Under the pieces are notes generated by a model, which worked only from the letters and a program-made list of their open reading frames with translations, was not told the DNA's origin and did not search any database. Positions 40,738 through 49,701 of a stretch of DNA of 64,000 nt are shown here, one piece after another. Where the stretch lies: NCBI GenBank assembly GCA_000018565.1, contig CP000875.1:5781199-5845198 (forward strand), in the 5' to 3' direction. Position 1 is the stretch's first letter. Every line of letters begins with the position of its first letter. Both the position numbers and the translations under genes were made by a program. This DNA is from Herpetosiphon aurantiacus DSM 785. Lineage in GTDB: Bacteria > Chloroflexota > Chloroflexia > Chloroflexales > Herpetosiphonaceae.

Positions 40738-43326
40738 GTGCTGAATCGGTTTCGAACACCTCGCATGTTCTCGTTCGTAACATTGCTCTCGCTATTTAGC
40801 CTTGTCGTTGGTCTAAACTTAGCCCAAGCAGCCCCGCGCACCACTCAAGGCGGTGGTGGCTTTACCCCAGGCAATTTGGTGGTAGTACGGGTTGGTAATG
40901 GCAGTGGCACGCTTTCAAATGCTGCAACTCCAGTTTTTCTCGATGAGTACACCCCCAACGGCGATTTTGTGCAAGCTGTTGCTATGCCAACTGCCTTGAA
41001 TGGCAATAATCGCCGCCTTACCATGTCGGGTTCGGCAACCTCGGAGGGTGCACTCAGCCTTTCAGGCGATGGTCAGTGGTTATTGCTAGCAGGCTACGAT
41101 GCTGATGTTGGTACGACGAGTGTTGCATCAAGCAATAGTGCCACGGTCAATCGGGTGGTTGCCAAAGTCAGCCTCAGTAGCCTAATTGATACAACCAACG
41201 TGATTACTGATGCCTATAGCGCTAACAATATTCGTGGCGCAACAGGTAACGGCGACAACCTTTGGGCAACCGGAACTGGTAATCCGGGCGGAGTACGTTT
41301 TCTGAATGGGATGGGCACAACCACAACCTTGATCACCCCAACCAACACCCGCGTTGTACATACCTATGGTGGTAATCTCTACTTCTCGTCATCATCAGCT
41401 ACATCGCGTGGTATTTTCCAAATTGGCAATGGCCTGCCAACCAGCGCAGGCCAAACGATTACGCCAATCGCTAGCGCAACCTCGCCCTATGGCTTTGTCT
41501 TTTTAGATCGTGAGCCAAGTGTGGCAGGCGTTGACACGTTGTATGTGGTTGATGATACATCAACAAACTTGCGTAAATTCTCCTTCGATGGCACAACCTG
41601 GACATTGCAAGGTGTTTGGGCTGAGCCAAGCACTGGGTTTCATATTGCAGCCCAAGATAATGGAGCCAACGGCGTTGATTTATACCTGACTCGCGGAACC
41701 AATAGCCTGAGCAAATTGACCGATACCGCAGCTTATAACCAACCAATTAATGCTGCGGCCCTAAATCCCATCGTTCCGGTTGGGGCCAACACAGCGTTTC
41801 GTGGAATTATCGTTGTGCCCAGCCCAGTTCAAGCTACGCCAACTCCCACTGAAACTGCGACAGTAACGCCGAGCGAAACCCCATCGCCAACCGCCGTGCC
41901 AAGCTGTTTGCGCTTTATGGTTAGTTTGGAAGGCTCGCAAGAAGTACCACCAAGTGGCAGCAATGCAACTGGCGGTGGCACAGTCGATGTTGATACCGTC
42001 AACAATATTTTGAGCTATAACCTCAGCTACCAAGGCTTGAGCGGCACCGAAACGGCTGCGCATATTCACGGTTTTGCTCCACGCGGAGCCAATGCTGGCG
42101 TTTTAGTTGGCTTGAGCACTGGTTCGCCCAAAGTTGGCATCTTCAACTACAGCGAAGCCCAAGAAGCCAATATTTTGGCCGGCCAAGCCTACGTCAATAT
42201 TCATACCGATAGTTTCCCTGGTGGCGAAATTCGCGGTCAAATCGATGGTGCAACGATTAATTGTCCACCGCCAACCGCTACGCCAACCGAAACGACTACT
42301 CCAACTGCCACTGAAACCCCATCTGCTACGCCAATTCCAAGCTGTTTGCGCTTTATGGTTAGTTTGGAAGGTTCGCAGGAAGTGCCGCCAAGCGGCAGCA
42401 CTGCAACTGGCGGCGGCACAGTCGATGTTGATACCGTCAACAATATTTTGAGCTATAACCTCAGCTACCAGGGCTTGAGCGGCACCGAAACGGCTGCGCA
42501 TATTCACGGTTTTGCCCCACGTGGAGCCAATGCTGGAGTCTTAATTGGCTTGAGCACTGGTTCGCCCAAAGTTGGCACCTTCAACTACGCTGAGAATCAA
42601 GAAGCCAATATTTTGGCCGGCCAAACCTACGTTAATATTCATACCGATAGTTTCCCTGGTGGCGAAATTCGCGGCCAAATCGATGGTGCGACGATTAATT
42701 GTCCACCGCCAACCGCAACCCCGACCGAAACTGTTACGCCAAGCGCTACGGCAACTGCGACCGCAACCGCAACAGGCACGGCCACACCAAGCCTAACCCC
42801 AATCGTTACACCACCACCAAGCTGTATCACCATGACGGTAAGTGGCAGTGGTTCGCAAGAAGTACCACCGAATAACAGCAATGGCATGGTGATGGGCATG
42901 ATTGAAATTAATACGGTTGCCAACACGATCAACTACAATCTCAGCTACCACGATTTGAGCAGCGCCGAAACTGCCGCGCATATTCATGGTTTTGCGCCGC
43001 GTGGCTCGAATGCTGGCGTATTATTCAACTTGCCGCTTGGTGCTAGCAAAGTTGGCTCGGTCAGCTACGCCGAAAATCAAGAAGCCAATATTTTGGCCGG
43101 CCAGACCTACATTAATATTCATAGCAGCAATTTCCCGGGTGGCGAGCTTCGCGCCCAGCTTGATGGTGCAACCGCCTTATGTGCCACCCCAACACCTACG
43201 GCGACAGGGACTGCTACGAACACGCCAACCAACACAGCGACGGCGACAGTGACCAATACCCCAACTAATACCGCCACTGCTGTGCCGCCAACCTTTAGAA
43301 TCTACCTGCCATTGACCATGAAATAA
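40738..43326 (+). CDS. Secreted protein with three CHRD domains and Pro/Thr linkers
   Basis: The start is GTG, with TAAGGAG 7 nt upstream. A signal peptide ends near residue 31 (LNLAQA-APR). An Asn/Thr-rich beta-propeller-like region (about 40-350) is followed by three CHRD domains (about 387-507, 533-653 and 695-815), each with SLEGSQEVPP-type and GGEIRGQIDG-type motifs and an HIHGFAPRG segment. TPTET-type linkers join them. The first two are nearly identical. The C-terminus reads FRIYLPLTMK, resembling a tail common on surface proteins of the phylum, possibly a sorting signal. CHRD modules bind metals or matrix in other proteins; the role here is unknown. Confidence 0.82.
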   Translation: MLNRFRTPRMFSFVTLLSLFSLVVGLNLAQAAPRTTQGGGGFTPGNLVVVRVGNGSGTLSNAATPVFLDEYTPNGDFVQAVAMPTALNGNNRRLTMSGSATSEGALSLSGDGQWLLLAGYDADVGTTSVASSNSATVNRVVAKVSLSSLIDTTNVITDAYSANNIRGATGNGDNLWATGTGNPGGVRFLNGMGTTTTLITPTNTRVVHTYGGNLYFSSSSATSRGIFQIGNGLPTSAGQTITPIASATSPYGFVFLDREPSVAGVDTLYVVDDTSTNLRKFSFDGTTWTLQGVWAEPSTGFHIAAQDNGANGVDLYLTRGTNSLSKLTDTAAYNQPINAAALNPIVPVGANTAFRGIIVVPSPVQATPTPTETATVTPSETPSPTAVPSCLRFMVSLEGSQEVPPSGSNATGGGTVDVDTVNNILSYNLSYQGLSGTETAAHIHGFAPRGANAGVLVGLSTGSPKVGIFNYSEAQEANILAGQAYVNIHTDSFPGGEIRGQIDGATINCPPPTATPTETTTPTATETPSATPIPSCLRFMVSLEGSQEVPPSGSTATGGGTVDVDTVNNILSYNLSYQGLSGTETAAHIHGFAPRGANAGVLIGLSTGSPKVGTFNYAENQEANILAGQTYVNIHTDSFPGGEIRGQIDGATINCPPPTATPTETVTPSATATATATATGTATPSLTPIVTPPPSCITMTVSGSGSQEVPPNNSNGMVMGMIEINTVANTINYNLSYHDLSSAETAAHIHGFAPRGSNAGVLFNLPLGASKVGSVSYAENQEANILAGQTYINIHSSNFPGGELRAQLDGATALCATPTPTATGTATNTPTNTATATVTNTPTNTATAVPPTFRIYLPLTMK
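41901..42718 (+). repeat. Two near-identical 380-bp CHRD-encoding direct repeats
   Basis: The units at 41901-42280 and 42339-42718 are about 438 bp apart (start to start) and share long identical stretches including linker codons. This indicates recent duplication or gene conversion. The third CHRD copy (about 42825-43190) is clearly more diverged. Confidence 0.85.
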
Positions 43327-43330
43327 ACCA

Positions 43331-43365
43331 AAAAGCCGCTGGATCAAGCTTGATCCAGCGGCTTT
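43331..43365. terminator. Bidirectional terminator, perfect 34-bp palindrome
   Basis: AAAGCCGCTGGATCAAG and its complement form a hairpin with T-runs of three to four on each side. It serves the CHRD gene (plus) and the small membrane gene (minus, stop at 43379). Confidence 0.75.
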
Positions 43366-43378
43366 GAATTTAATCGGG

Positions 43379-43573
43379 TTAATGCCAGAAATTAATTCCC
43401 AAGAAGCCGAGCAGACCTCCAACCAACAACGTGCTAGTCAGGGTTACGCCCAAAAGCATAAATAACACTAGAGCTGCCAGCAAATAACCTGCACTGAAAA
43501 AGAAGATTCCTTCCCAACCAACATCGTGAGGAGGCAAATCGAAGAGTTTTGAGGGTTCGGGTGATTGTTGCAT
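43379..43573 (-). CDS. Small two-helix membrane protein
   Basis: The 64-residue protein starts MQQSPEPSKLF and has two hydrophobic segments (about 24-41 and 44-62) ending in GINFWH. The function is unknown. It has its own promoter and terminator and an unusual G/C-rich leader, so it is likely real. No SD was seen near the start, so the leader may control translation. Confidence 0.6.
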   Translation of the reverse strand: MQQSPEPSKLFDLPPHDVGWEGIFFFSAGYLLAALVLFMLLGVTLTSTLLVGGLLGFLGINFWH

Positions 43574-43692
43574 GAATTAGGCTACCTCGGGGTGGTCACG
43601 CTGATTTCGGCAGGGCGGAGGGCCGGGACTCCCACCGCCGCACGCCAGTCACGGACACACCAGACCACTTCTGGTCTATGAATTCGATTATA
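43574..43692 (-). promoter_or_regulatory. -10 box and G/C-rich folded leader of the small membrane gene
   Basis: A TATAAT box (43687-43692, minus strand) is followed by a ~105-nt G/C-rich leader. It contains the perfect hairpin AGACCA-GAAG-TGGTCT and a GGCGG...CCGCC stem. The start of the leader core (GTGACTGGCG, then GGTGGGA) resembles the first half of the ZTP riboswitch consensus, but the second half is absent, so I leave it unassigned. Confidence 0.4.
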
Positions 43693-43788
43693 GGGTGGTT
43701 TAAAACAATTAACTATGGTCAGATTGCCATAAGCTCATGGCCCAATTGTTGTGGAAAGTATACAAGATTGTGCAATTTGCCAAGCAAC

Positions 43789-44319
43789 TTACCAAACTTC
43801 GCCTTCGCGCCATTCGGCTGAAATTGGCGCATCCAGATCGATCAGACCGGTTTTGGGCAAACGCAGAACCATTACTTCTTCATCAGGAGTTGGCTCAATG
43901 CCTTGCTCGGTGCGAATCGACAACCGCCCGCGCCAGAGTTCCCAACCAAGCCGCTGATAAAACGCTGCATCCGATGGACTAAGCGCGGCTAGCTCAAAAT
44001 CGTTGATAGCATTGGCTAAATGACGCAAGACGTGGCTGGCATAGCCCTTTTTTTGATGATCGGGATGGGTGGCGACCGCTTCGATATAAGCAGTCCGGCG
44101 GGGAGCTTCGTCGCCAATTTGCAACCAGCGCTCAACCCACATCGCATGGCTGACCAACTCTGAGCCAAGCCAGCCCAGTACATGCACCGGATTTTCATAA
44201 ATCAGGTAAGGCGCAAAATCTTCTTCGTAGGCTAAACTACATAGTTCTAAAATCGCCCGTGCTTGATCAGTGGTTAAATCGGCACTTTTGCAAATTTGCA
44301 GAGTTAATTCGCCAGCCAT
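43789..44319 (-). CDS. GNAT acetyltransferase of the AAC(2')-like type
   Basis: I chose the ATG at 44319 because GGAAGG lies 8 nt upstream. The 176-residue GNAT protein matches the AAC(2')-I outline: DLTTDQARAILELC, HVLGWLGSELVSHA, the acetyl-CoA loop VATHPDHQKKGYAS, LSPSDAAFYQRLGWELWRG and the tail WREGEVW, close to the WRDGDVW end of AAC(2')-I enzymes. It may acetylate aminoglycosides at the 2'-amino group, or a cell-wall or metabolite amine as suggested for the mycobacterial form. There is no mobile element nearby. Confidence 0.72.
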   Translation of the reverse strand: MAGELTLQICKSADLTTDQARAILELCSLAYEEDFAPYLIYENPVHVLGWLGSELVSHAMWVERWLQIGDEAPRRTAYIEAVATHPDHQKKGYASHVLRHLANAINDFELAALSPSDAAFYQRLGWELWRGRLSIRTEQGIEPTPDEEVMVLRLPKTGLIDLDAPISAEWREGEVW

Positions 44320-44451
44320 TGCAGCATCCTTCCAAATCAAAAAAAGCTTAGGGAAGCCTAGCATAGCCTGAGCAAATTGGCATGCAACTCAAGGCCGATC
44401 GGGGTAGTGCAAATCGCATGCTGCTGGCGCGAAAGCATTACCGCCTAAGCT

Positions 44452-44482
44452 AGCGTTGTGTAGTATACTAAGCCACAACGCT
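44452..44482 (+). promoter_or_regulatory. 9-bp inverted repeat around a -10 box
   Basis: AGCGTTGTG and CACAACGCT flank the sequence TAGTATACTAAGC, which contains TATACT (44464-44469) and the 8-bp palindrome AGTATACT. It lies upstream of the gene starting at 44513 and is a candidate repressor site or hairpin. Confidence 0.45.
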
Positions 44483-44512
44483 ATTCTATTCTTCTCTAGC
44501 TGGTGTGCTGCT

Positions 44513-45070
44513 ATGACGAACGCTGCGTACACACGCCTAAAACCGCAGATCATCACCGGTCGCCGGATTCTGCTGACGGCTTTTGTTACCCCGAATGACG
44601 ATTATTTTGAGCCGCCCGACGGATGGATCGACCCGATTGAAGTTGCGCTCTATGGCAATAGTTTTGGCTGTAATTTGGCAACGCCCAATGGCAACAAACG
44701 CTATATCGATTCCTACAACCGCGATGAGGTGTTGTGGACGACCAATAGTTTGATGCAAAATTGCCAGTTGCGGCCAGATTGGGGCTACTCCAATAATTCA
44801 ACTCTTGATCTGAGCCGCTTGGCTCGGTTCGTTGGGCGGTTTACCAAGGCATGTGTGGCAATCTATCGCCATAATCATCCTCCAGTTACGGTTGGGATGG
44901 CAATTATTCCTGCTCAAGGGCTACAATTGCTCGATAGTCAGACCAATTCGCCATTTGGGCCGTTGGTAACCCAAGCGCGGGTGGTGGCGCAAACGGCGCT
45001 TGAGGCAGGAGCCGACGAACGTTTGCTGCAAACGATTCGCGATGGTTTATTATCTAGTGCAGGCAGCTAA
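44513..45070 (+). CDS. Unknown 185-residue protein
   Basis: A longer frame begins at 44456, but the ATG at 44513 lies downstream of the putative -10 box and is preferred; the ribosome-binding site is weak. The protein has no signal peptide or membrane helix, and is rich in Asn, Thr and aromatic residues (PPDGWIDPIEVALYGNSFG, LWTTNSLMQN). I do not recognise a family. It lies 43 nt before methylmalonyl-CoA mutase, so cotranscription is possible. Confidence 0.55.
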   Translation: MTNAAYTRLKPQIITGRRILLTAFVTPNDDYFEPPDGWIDPIEVALYGNSFGCNLATPNGNKRYIDSYNRDEVLWTTNSLMQNCQLRPDWGYSNNSTLDLSRLARFVGRFTKACVAIYRHNHPPVTVGMAIIPAQGLQLLDSQTNSPFGPLVTQARVVAQTALEAGADERLLQTIRDGLLSSAGS

Positions 45071-45113
45071 AATGGTAGCTCAGTTAGCGCTCGCAGACAC
45101 AACGAGGTGATTG

Positions 45114-46679
45114 ATGGGCAGTCAAATTACAACTGATGCTGGCATTCCAGTTGAGCCAATTTATCGTGATAACGACCGCCAGCCCGAACCTGATGCTGGC
45201 CAGTTTCCCTATACACGCGGCATTTACCCCACGATGTATCGAGGCCGTTTGTGGACGATGCGTCAATATGCTGGCTTTGCTTCAGCCCACGAAACCAACG
45301 AACGCTTCCGCTATTTGCTCAACCAAGGTCAAATGGGGCTTTCCGTCGCTTTCGATCTACCAACCCAGCTTGGCCTCGACTCGGATGATCCACGAGCTGA
45401 GGGCGAGGTTGGCAAGGTCGGGGTGGCAATCGATTCAATCGACGATATGGCAACCTTATTCGCGGGCATTCCGCTGGATAAAGTTAGTACCTCGATGACG
45501 ATTAATGCGCCCGCCAGTGTGCTGTTGCTGTTATACGAGTTGGTTGGCGCTCAACAAGGCGCGGCCTCGAAAACGCTCACGGGCACAATTCAAAATGATA
45601 TTCTCAAGGAATACGCTGCTCGTGGCACCTATATCTTTCCGCCACGGCCTTCGATGCGGCTGATTACCGATACCTTTGCTTATTGCGCCGAGCGGATTCC
45701 ACGCTGGAACACGATTAGCATCAGCGGCTATCATATTCGCGAGGCTGGGGCAACGGCGGTGCAAGAATTGGCCTTTACCTTGGCCAACGGCATTGCCTAC
45801 GTTCAGGGCGCAATTGATGCTGGCTTGCATGTCGATGAATTTGGCCCACGCTTATCGTTCTTCTTCAATGCCCACAACAATTTCTTCGAAGAAATCGCCA
45901 AATTCCGCGCTGCTCGCCGCATGTGGGCCACAATTATGCGTGAGCGTTTTGGTGCAACCGATGAACGCGCCTTGACCTTGCGCTTCCACACCCAAACTGG
46001 CGGCTCGACCTTAACCTCACAGCAACCACTCAATAACGTGGTGCGGGTAACCTTGCAAGCGTTGGCGGCGGTGATGGGCGGCACGCAATCGCTGCACACC
46101 AACGGCTTTGATGAAGCGCTTTCGTTGCCCACCACCGAAGCTGCAACCCTCGCCTTGCGCACCCAACAGGTCATCGCCTATGAAAGTGGCGTGACAGCTA
46201 GCGCCGATCCCTTGGGTGGTTCGTATTTGGTCGAAAGCATGACCGACGAGATCGAGCAACGCGCCTTGGAATTAATTCGGCATATCGATGATTTGGGCGG
46301 CGCAGTACGGGCTGTCGAAGATGGTTTCGTGCAAGCTCAAATTATGGACACCGCCTACGATTATCAAAATCGGGTTGAAAGTGGCGAGCAACTGGTGATT
46401 GGGGTCAACAAATTTGTAACCGATGATGCCCCAGTGCCAATCTTCAAGCCTAACGAAGCGGTAGCCGCCGAACAATGTGCCAAATTGGCCAAACTGCGGG
46501 CCGAGCGCGATCAAGCGGCGGTTGATGCGGCTTTGGCCGATTTGCAACGCGCCGCCGAGGGCAGTGCCAATGTGCTGTATCCAATGCGCGAAGCCTTGAG
46601 CCAACGGGCAACGGTGGGCGAGGTTTGTGGGGTATTGCGCCGAATTTGGGGAGAATATCGACCTGATGTGGCGATCTAA
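45114..46679 (+). CDS. Methylmalonyl-CoA mutase, catalytic (TIM-barrel) subunit
   Basis: The ATG at 45114 is preceded by GAGGTG; an in-frame TTG is just before it. The 521-residue protein has [59 protein letters not shown] and [11 protein letters not shown]. It ends before any cobalamin-binding domain, so the B12 subunit must be a separate gene, not in this window. The Tyr in TMYR and the Arg in ARGTYIFPP fit methylmalonyl- rather than isobutyryl-CoA mutase, judged from memory of those families. It interconverts succinyl-CoA and methylmalonyl-CoA. Confidence 0.88.
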   Translation: MGSQITTDAGIPVEPIYRDNDRQPEPDAGQFPYTRGIYPTMYRGRLWTMRQYAGFASAHETNERFRYLLNQGQMGLSVAFDLPTQLGLDSDDPRAEGEVGKVGVAIDSIDDMATLFAGIPLDKVSTSMTINAPASVLLLLYELVGAQQGAASKTLTGTIQNDILKEYAARGTYIFPPRPSMRLITDTFAYCAERIPRWNTISISGYHIREAGATAVQELAFTLANGIAYVQGAIDAGLHVDEFGPRLSFFFNAHNNFFEEIAKFRAARRMWATIMRERFGATDERALTLRFHTQTGGSTLTSQQPLNNVVRVTLQALAAVMGGTQSLHTNGFDEALSLPTTEAATLALRTQQVIAYESGVTASADPLGGSYLVESMTDEIEQRALELIRHIDDLGGAVRAVEDGFVQAQIMDTAYDYQNRVESGEQLVIGVNKFVTDDAPVPIFKPNEAVAAEQCAKLAKLRAERDQAAVDAALADLQRAAEGSANVLYPMREALSQRATVGEVCGVLRRIWGEYRPDVAI

Positions 46680-46839
46680 GGGTGTTATTTTAGCAAGTGT
46701 GGTGCTGATCGTGCTGATCATCACCACACTTGCCCCAAATTTATTTGAGCAGATCGATGGCAACGTTGGCAGTTATCTGATGGTTGGGGTTGCGCTAGCG
46801 GCGGTTGCTGCTTGGTGGTGGCGACGCAAACAAGCCTAG
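46666..46839 (+). CDS. Small membrane protein overlapping the mutase end
   Basis: The ATG at 46666 lies 14 nt inside the mutase gene and is preceded by GGGGAG. The 57-residue product has two hydrophobic stretches (about 5-20 and 34-51) and a basic end (WWWRRKQA). Its stop and that of recQ share the palindrome CTAG. The function is unknown. Confidence 0.6.
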   Translation: MWRSKGVILASVVLIVLIITTLAPNLFEQIDGNVGSYLMVGVALAAVAAWWWRRKQA

Positions 46840-49430
46840 TTTGTCGGCTTGCCAGTTGTAATTAAACTCAGCAAATCTGCACCCCACTGGGCTAATTTTT
46901 GGCTGCCAATGCCTTTGATTGTGCTTAATTCTTGGGTATTGGTTGGTTGATAGGCCGCCAAATCAAATAACACGCTATCTGGAATAATCATATAGTGCGG
47001 TAGATTGAGTTTGCGGGCCTGCTCGGAGCGCCAGCTTTTGAGCAAGAGCAACAATTCGCCATCAGCCTGAAGCTGCTCATCTTTGGCCGAATCACGTTTG
47101 CCCTGAATGTTGAGCACTGGCAAGCTCTGAGGATCATTCAAAACCGCACGGCCTGCACTATTCAAGGCCAACAACGGATATAAGCCCTGCTGCTGGCGAT
47201 CCAACAACTGAGCCTCAACCAACGCCTCAACCACCACCTCAATTTGCTCCATCGTGGCATGGGCTAAAACGCCATGATCCGGCGAACGTTTGGCATCGCT
47301 GACCCCTTTGAGCAAGCGCACCAAGCCAGTTCGCCCCAAGGGATAGGGCAAACGAGTCAGCGTCGCTAACACTTGCAACGCGATATCACGTTGTTGATTG
47401 CCTGTGCGTTTGGGCGCTGCCACGACTGCCACCAAGGTTGCGCCTTGATAAGCCAACGTCCCTGCATCGACCAACACATCAATCTCGGCGCGAATCGAGT
47501 CAAACGAGCGTTCGGCGAGTGCCCCAAACAACGGATGCGAACTATAACCGCGTGAGCCAGCCAAAATATGCGCCAAATCGCGACTGGTTAATTGTTGGGG
47601 ATGTTCGCGCACCGCCTCAACCATAATTCGTTGATGGTCGCTGATCGCCCCGCCATTGCCCCAATTGGAGCCAACCAGCGGCATGGTTTGGGGCTGCAAA
47701 ACATTTGGTGGTCGGCTGATGGTGATGCGGCCTGATTGGCAAATATCACAGGCATTGCCACAAGCAGGCAGACGTTGACCAAACTGCGCCGCCAAAATTC
47801 GATGGCGGCAATGGCTGGCCTCAACATATTGGGTTAATGAATCGAGTTGGCGTTCTTGGGTGCTGCGCCATTGCTTCAAAACTTGATACATGCGTTCGCG
47901 CGTATCTTTGGGTGAGGGCAAAACTTCGAGCAAGACTTCCCGCGCCACGCCTTCGTAGCCCAGCAAGCCTTGTTCTTGCCAAGCGAGCAAGGTTGGCTCA
48001 AGCTGGCTAGGGGCAATCCGCAGTGCAGCGGCTAAATCGAGGCTGCTCACATCTTGCCACCAACGCCCCAAGCTAAACCACTCGCAAAGTTGGTTGATTT
48101 CGGGTGTAGCTGGAGCTTCGCCACGACGTAATTTGCAAACTCGCGGCAGATCGAAATGGCGACGCACCAGCCCAACATGCTCCAAAATACCCAAGCCCAC
48201 GCGCAAACGGGTTTCATCAAAGCCCGAAAGCTCCATCAGCTGAGCTTGATTGATTGTGCCTTGGCCTTTGCCGATTTGCCCCAAAACTGCCTTGTAGAGT
48301 TCGCGTAATTCTTCGACTCCGAAATGGCTGCTTTCGAGCCATTCCTTGAGTTGGCGTTTATCGAAAAAGTTGTAGAGCATAATGCAGCGCGAAATTTGGC
48401 CATCGCGGCCTGCTCGTCCGGCCTCTTGGGCATAATCTTCTAGCGATTTGGGCAAATTGGCGTGAATCACCGCCCGCACATCACGCTTATCAACACCCAT
48501 GCCAAAAGCGATGGTCGCGACAATCACGCGAGTTTCGCCACGCATAAAGCGATCTTGAATGGCATCACGGTCGGGGCAGCCAGCATGATAGGCTTCGGCC
48601 ACAACGCCAGTTTTGCGCAGCTGCTCGGCCAATTCTTCACAACTATTGCGCGAACGGGCATAGACAATAATTGCCCCATCAATTTGGCTGCACAAACTAA
48701 GAATCGCCGCTTGTTTTTTCTCTTTATTCGAGGCTTTGATCAACTCGAAATGTAAATTTGGCCGAAATACGTTGGTTCGCACAGTTTCTAAATCGCCAAG
48801 TTGCTCGCAGATAGCTTTTTCGGTGGCTGGGCTAGCAGTTGCCGTCAAGCCCAACACCAACGGATTGCCAAGCTCGCGCAGCGCTTCGCGAATAAACAGA
48901 TAATCGGGGCGAAACGAGAAACCCCACAACGAAACACAATGGGCTTCATCGACCACAAACAACGAAATGCCAACTTGTTGCAAGGCATAAAGAAATTGGC
49001 GTTGGCGCAAACGTTCGGGCGCAACATACACCAATTTATAGCGACCCTCGCTCAAACCGCGCAAGCGTGTGCGAACTTCATCGAAGGGAATTGCGCTGTT
49101 GATAAAGGTTGCTCGTTCGCGCACCGCCTCAGGCAAGCCATCAAGCTGATCTTTCATCAAGGCAATCAGCGGCGAGATCACGATCGTGGCGTGAGGCAGC
49201 AGCAATGCAGGCAATTGGTAGCACAACGATTTACCAGCGCCAGTCGGCATCAAAGCCAGAGTTGATCGGCCAGCCATTACCCGTTCGATTACTTGTTGCT
49301 GACCACTACGAAAGCCAGGCAAGCCAAAATGCTCGCGTAAGGCTTCGGTCAACTCATTGGCTAAGGCCGTCGGCTGGGCTTCAGCTTCATCGAAGGTAAA
49401 CAGCGGCGTTTCAGGATCAACCAATGTCAT
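46836..49430 (-). CDS. recQ: RecQ-family ATP-dependent DNA helicase
   Basis: I chose the ATG at 49430 because GAGG lies 6 nt upstream; a longer frame adds 35 residues. The 864-residue protein keeps the helicase motifs (LMPTGAGKSLCYQLPALL, VVDEAHCVSLWG with FRPDY, TIAFGMGVDK, QEAGRAGRDG), the RecQ zinc site (CRHR...CGNACDIC) and a winged-helix region. A C-terminal HRDC-like domain (PTNTQELSTIKGIGSQKL) is reached through about 150 extra residues. E. coli RecQ has 609 residues, so the insert is unusual. It acts in recombination repair. Confidence 0.92.
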   Translation of the reverse strand: MTLVDPETPLFTFDEAEAQPTALANELTEALREHFGLPGFRSGQQQVIERVMAGRSTLALMPTGAGKSLCYQLPALLLPHATIVISPLIALMKDQLDGLPEAVRERATFINSAIPFDEVRTRLRGLSEGRYKLVYVAPERLRQRQFLYALQQVGISLFVVDEAHCVSLWGFSFRPDYLFIREALRELGNPLVLGLTATASPATEKAICEQLGDLETVRTNVFRPNLHFELIKASNKEKKQAAILSLCSQIDGAIIVYARSRNSCEELAEQLRKTGVVAEAYHAGCPDRDAIQDRFMRGETRVIVATIAFGMGVDKRDVRAVIHANLPKSLEDYAQEAGRAGRDGQISRCIMLYNFFDKRQLKEWLESSHFGVEELRELYKAVLGQIGKGQGTINQAQLMELSGFDETRLRVGLGILEHVGLVRRHFDLPRVCKLRRGEAPATPEINQLCEWFSLGRWWQDVSSLDLAAALRIAPSQLEPTLLAWQEQGLLGYEGVAREVLLEVLPSPKDTRERMYQVLKQWRSTQERQLDSLTQYVEASHCRHRILAAQFGQRLPACGNACDICQSGRITISRPPNVLQPQTMPLVGSNWGNGGAISDHQRIMVEAVREHPQQLTSRDLAHILAGSRGYSSHPLFGALAERSFDSIRAEIDVLVDAGTLAYQGATLVAVVAAPKRTGNQQRDIALQVLATLTRLPYPLGRTGLVRLLKGVSDAKRSPDHGVLAHATMEQIEVVVEALVEAQLLDRQQQGLYPLLALNSAGRAVLNDPQSLPVLNIQGKRDSAKDEQLQADGELLLLLKSWRSEQARKLNLPHYMIIPDSVLFDLAAYQPTNTQELSTIKGIGSQKLAQWGADLLSLITTGKPTN

Positions 49431-49651
49431 AAGCGCCTCAAAAGTAGCAAATCCGTTTCTAAGCATATCACATGATTGAATTGTAGATGGCAGTGGGGTG
49501 GGAAAATGATGGTGGTTGTTAACCTCATAAATCAATCTAGCTATTGGCTATTGATATGGCAATCAAGCCTGATCATTGGGTTCTTTGGAGTTTCATGAGT
49601 TTCGGCTTTATGCTGACCTTGCCTTTTGATTTTTGGCTTTCAAGAAAGTGC

Positions 49652-49657
49652 TACAAT
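49652..49657 (+). promoter_or_regulatory. Possible -10 box of argD
   Basis: TACAAT lies about 45 bp upstream of the argD start, with only a weak -35 region (TTTTTG) 16 bp before it. Confidence 0.35.
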
Positions 49658-49701
49658 GCACGCCAATTGATTGTTTGCTAGCACGGGATGGAATCTAGGC
49701 C

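Noticed and set aside
43574-43692. ZTP (pfl) riboswitch
   Set aside because: GTGACTGGCG and GGTGGGA fit the first half, but the second conserved half (CCACCGGGGAGCG type) is absent, so I list only an unassigned leader.
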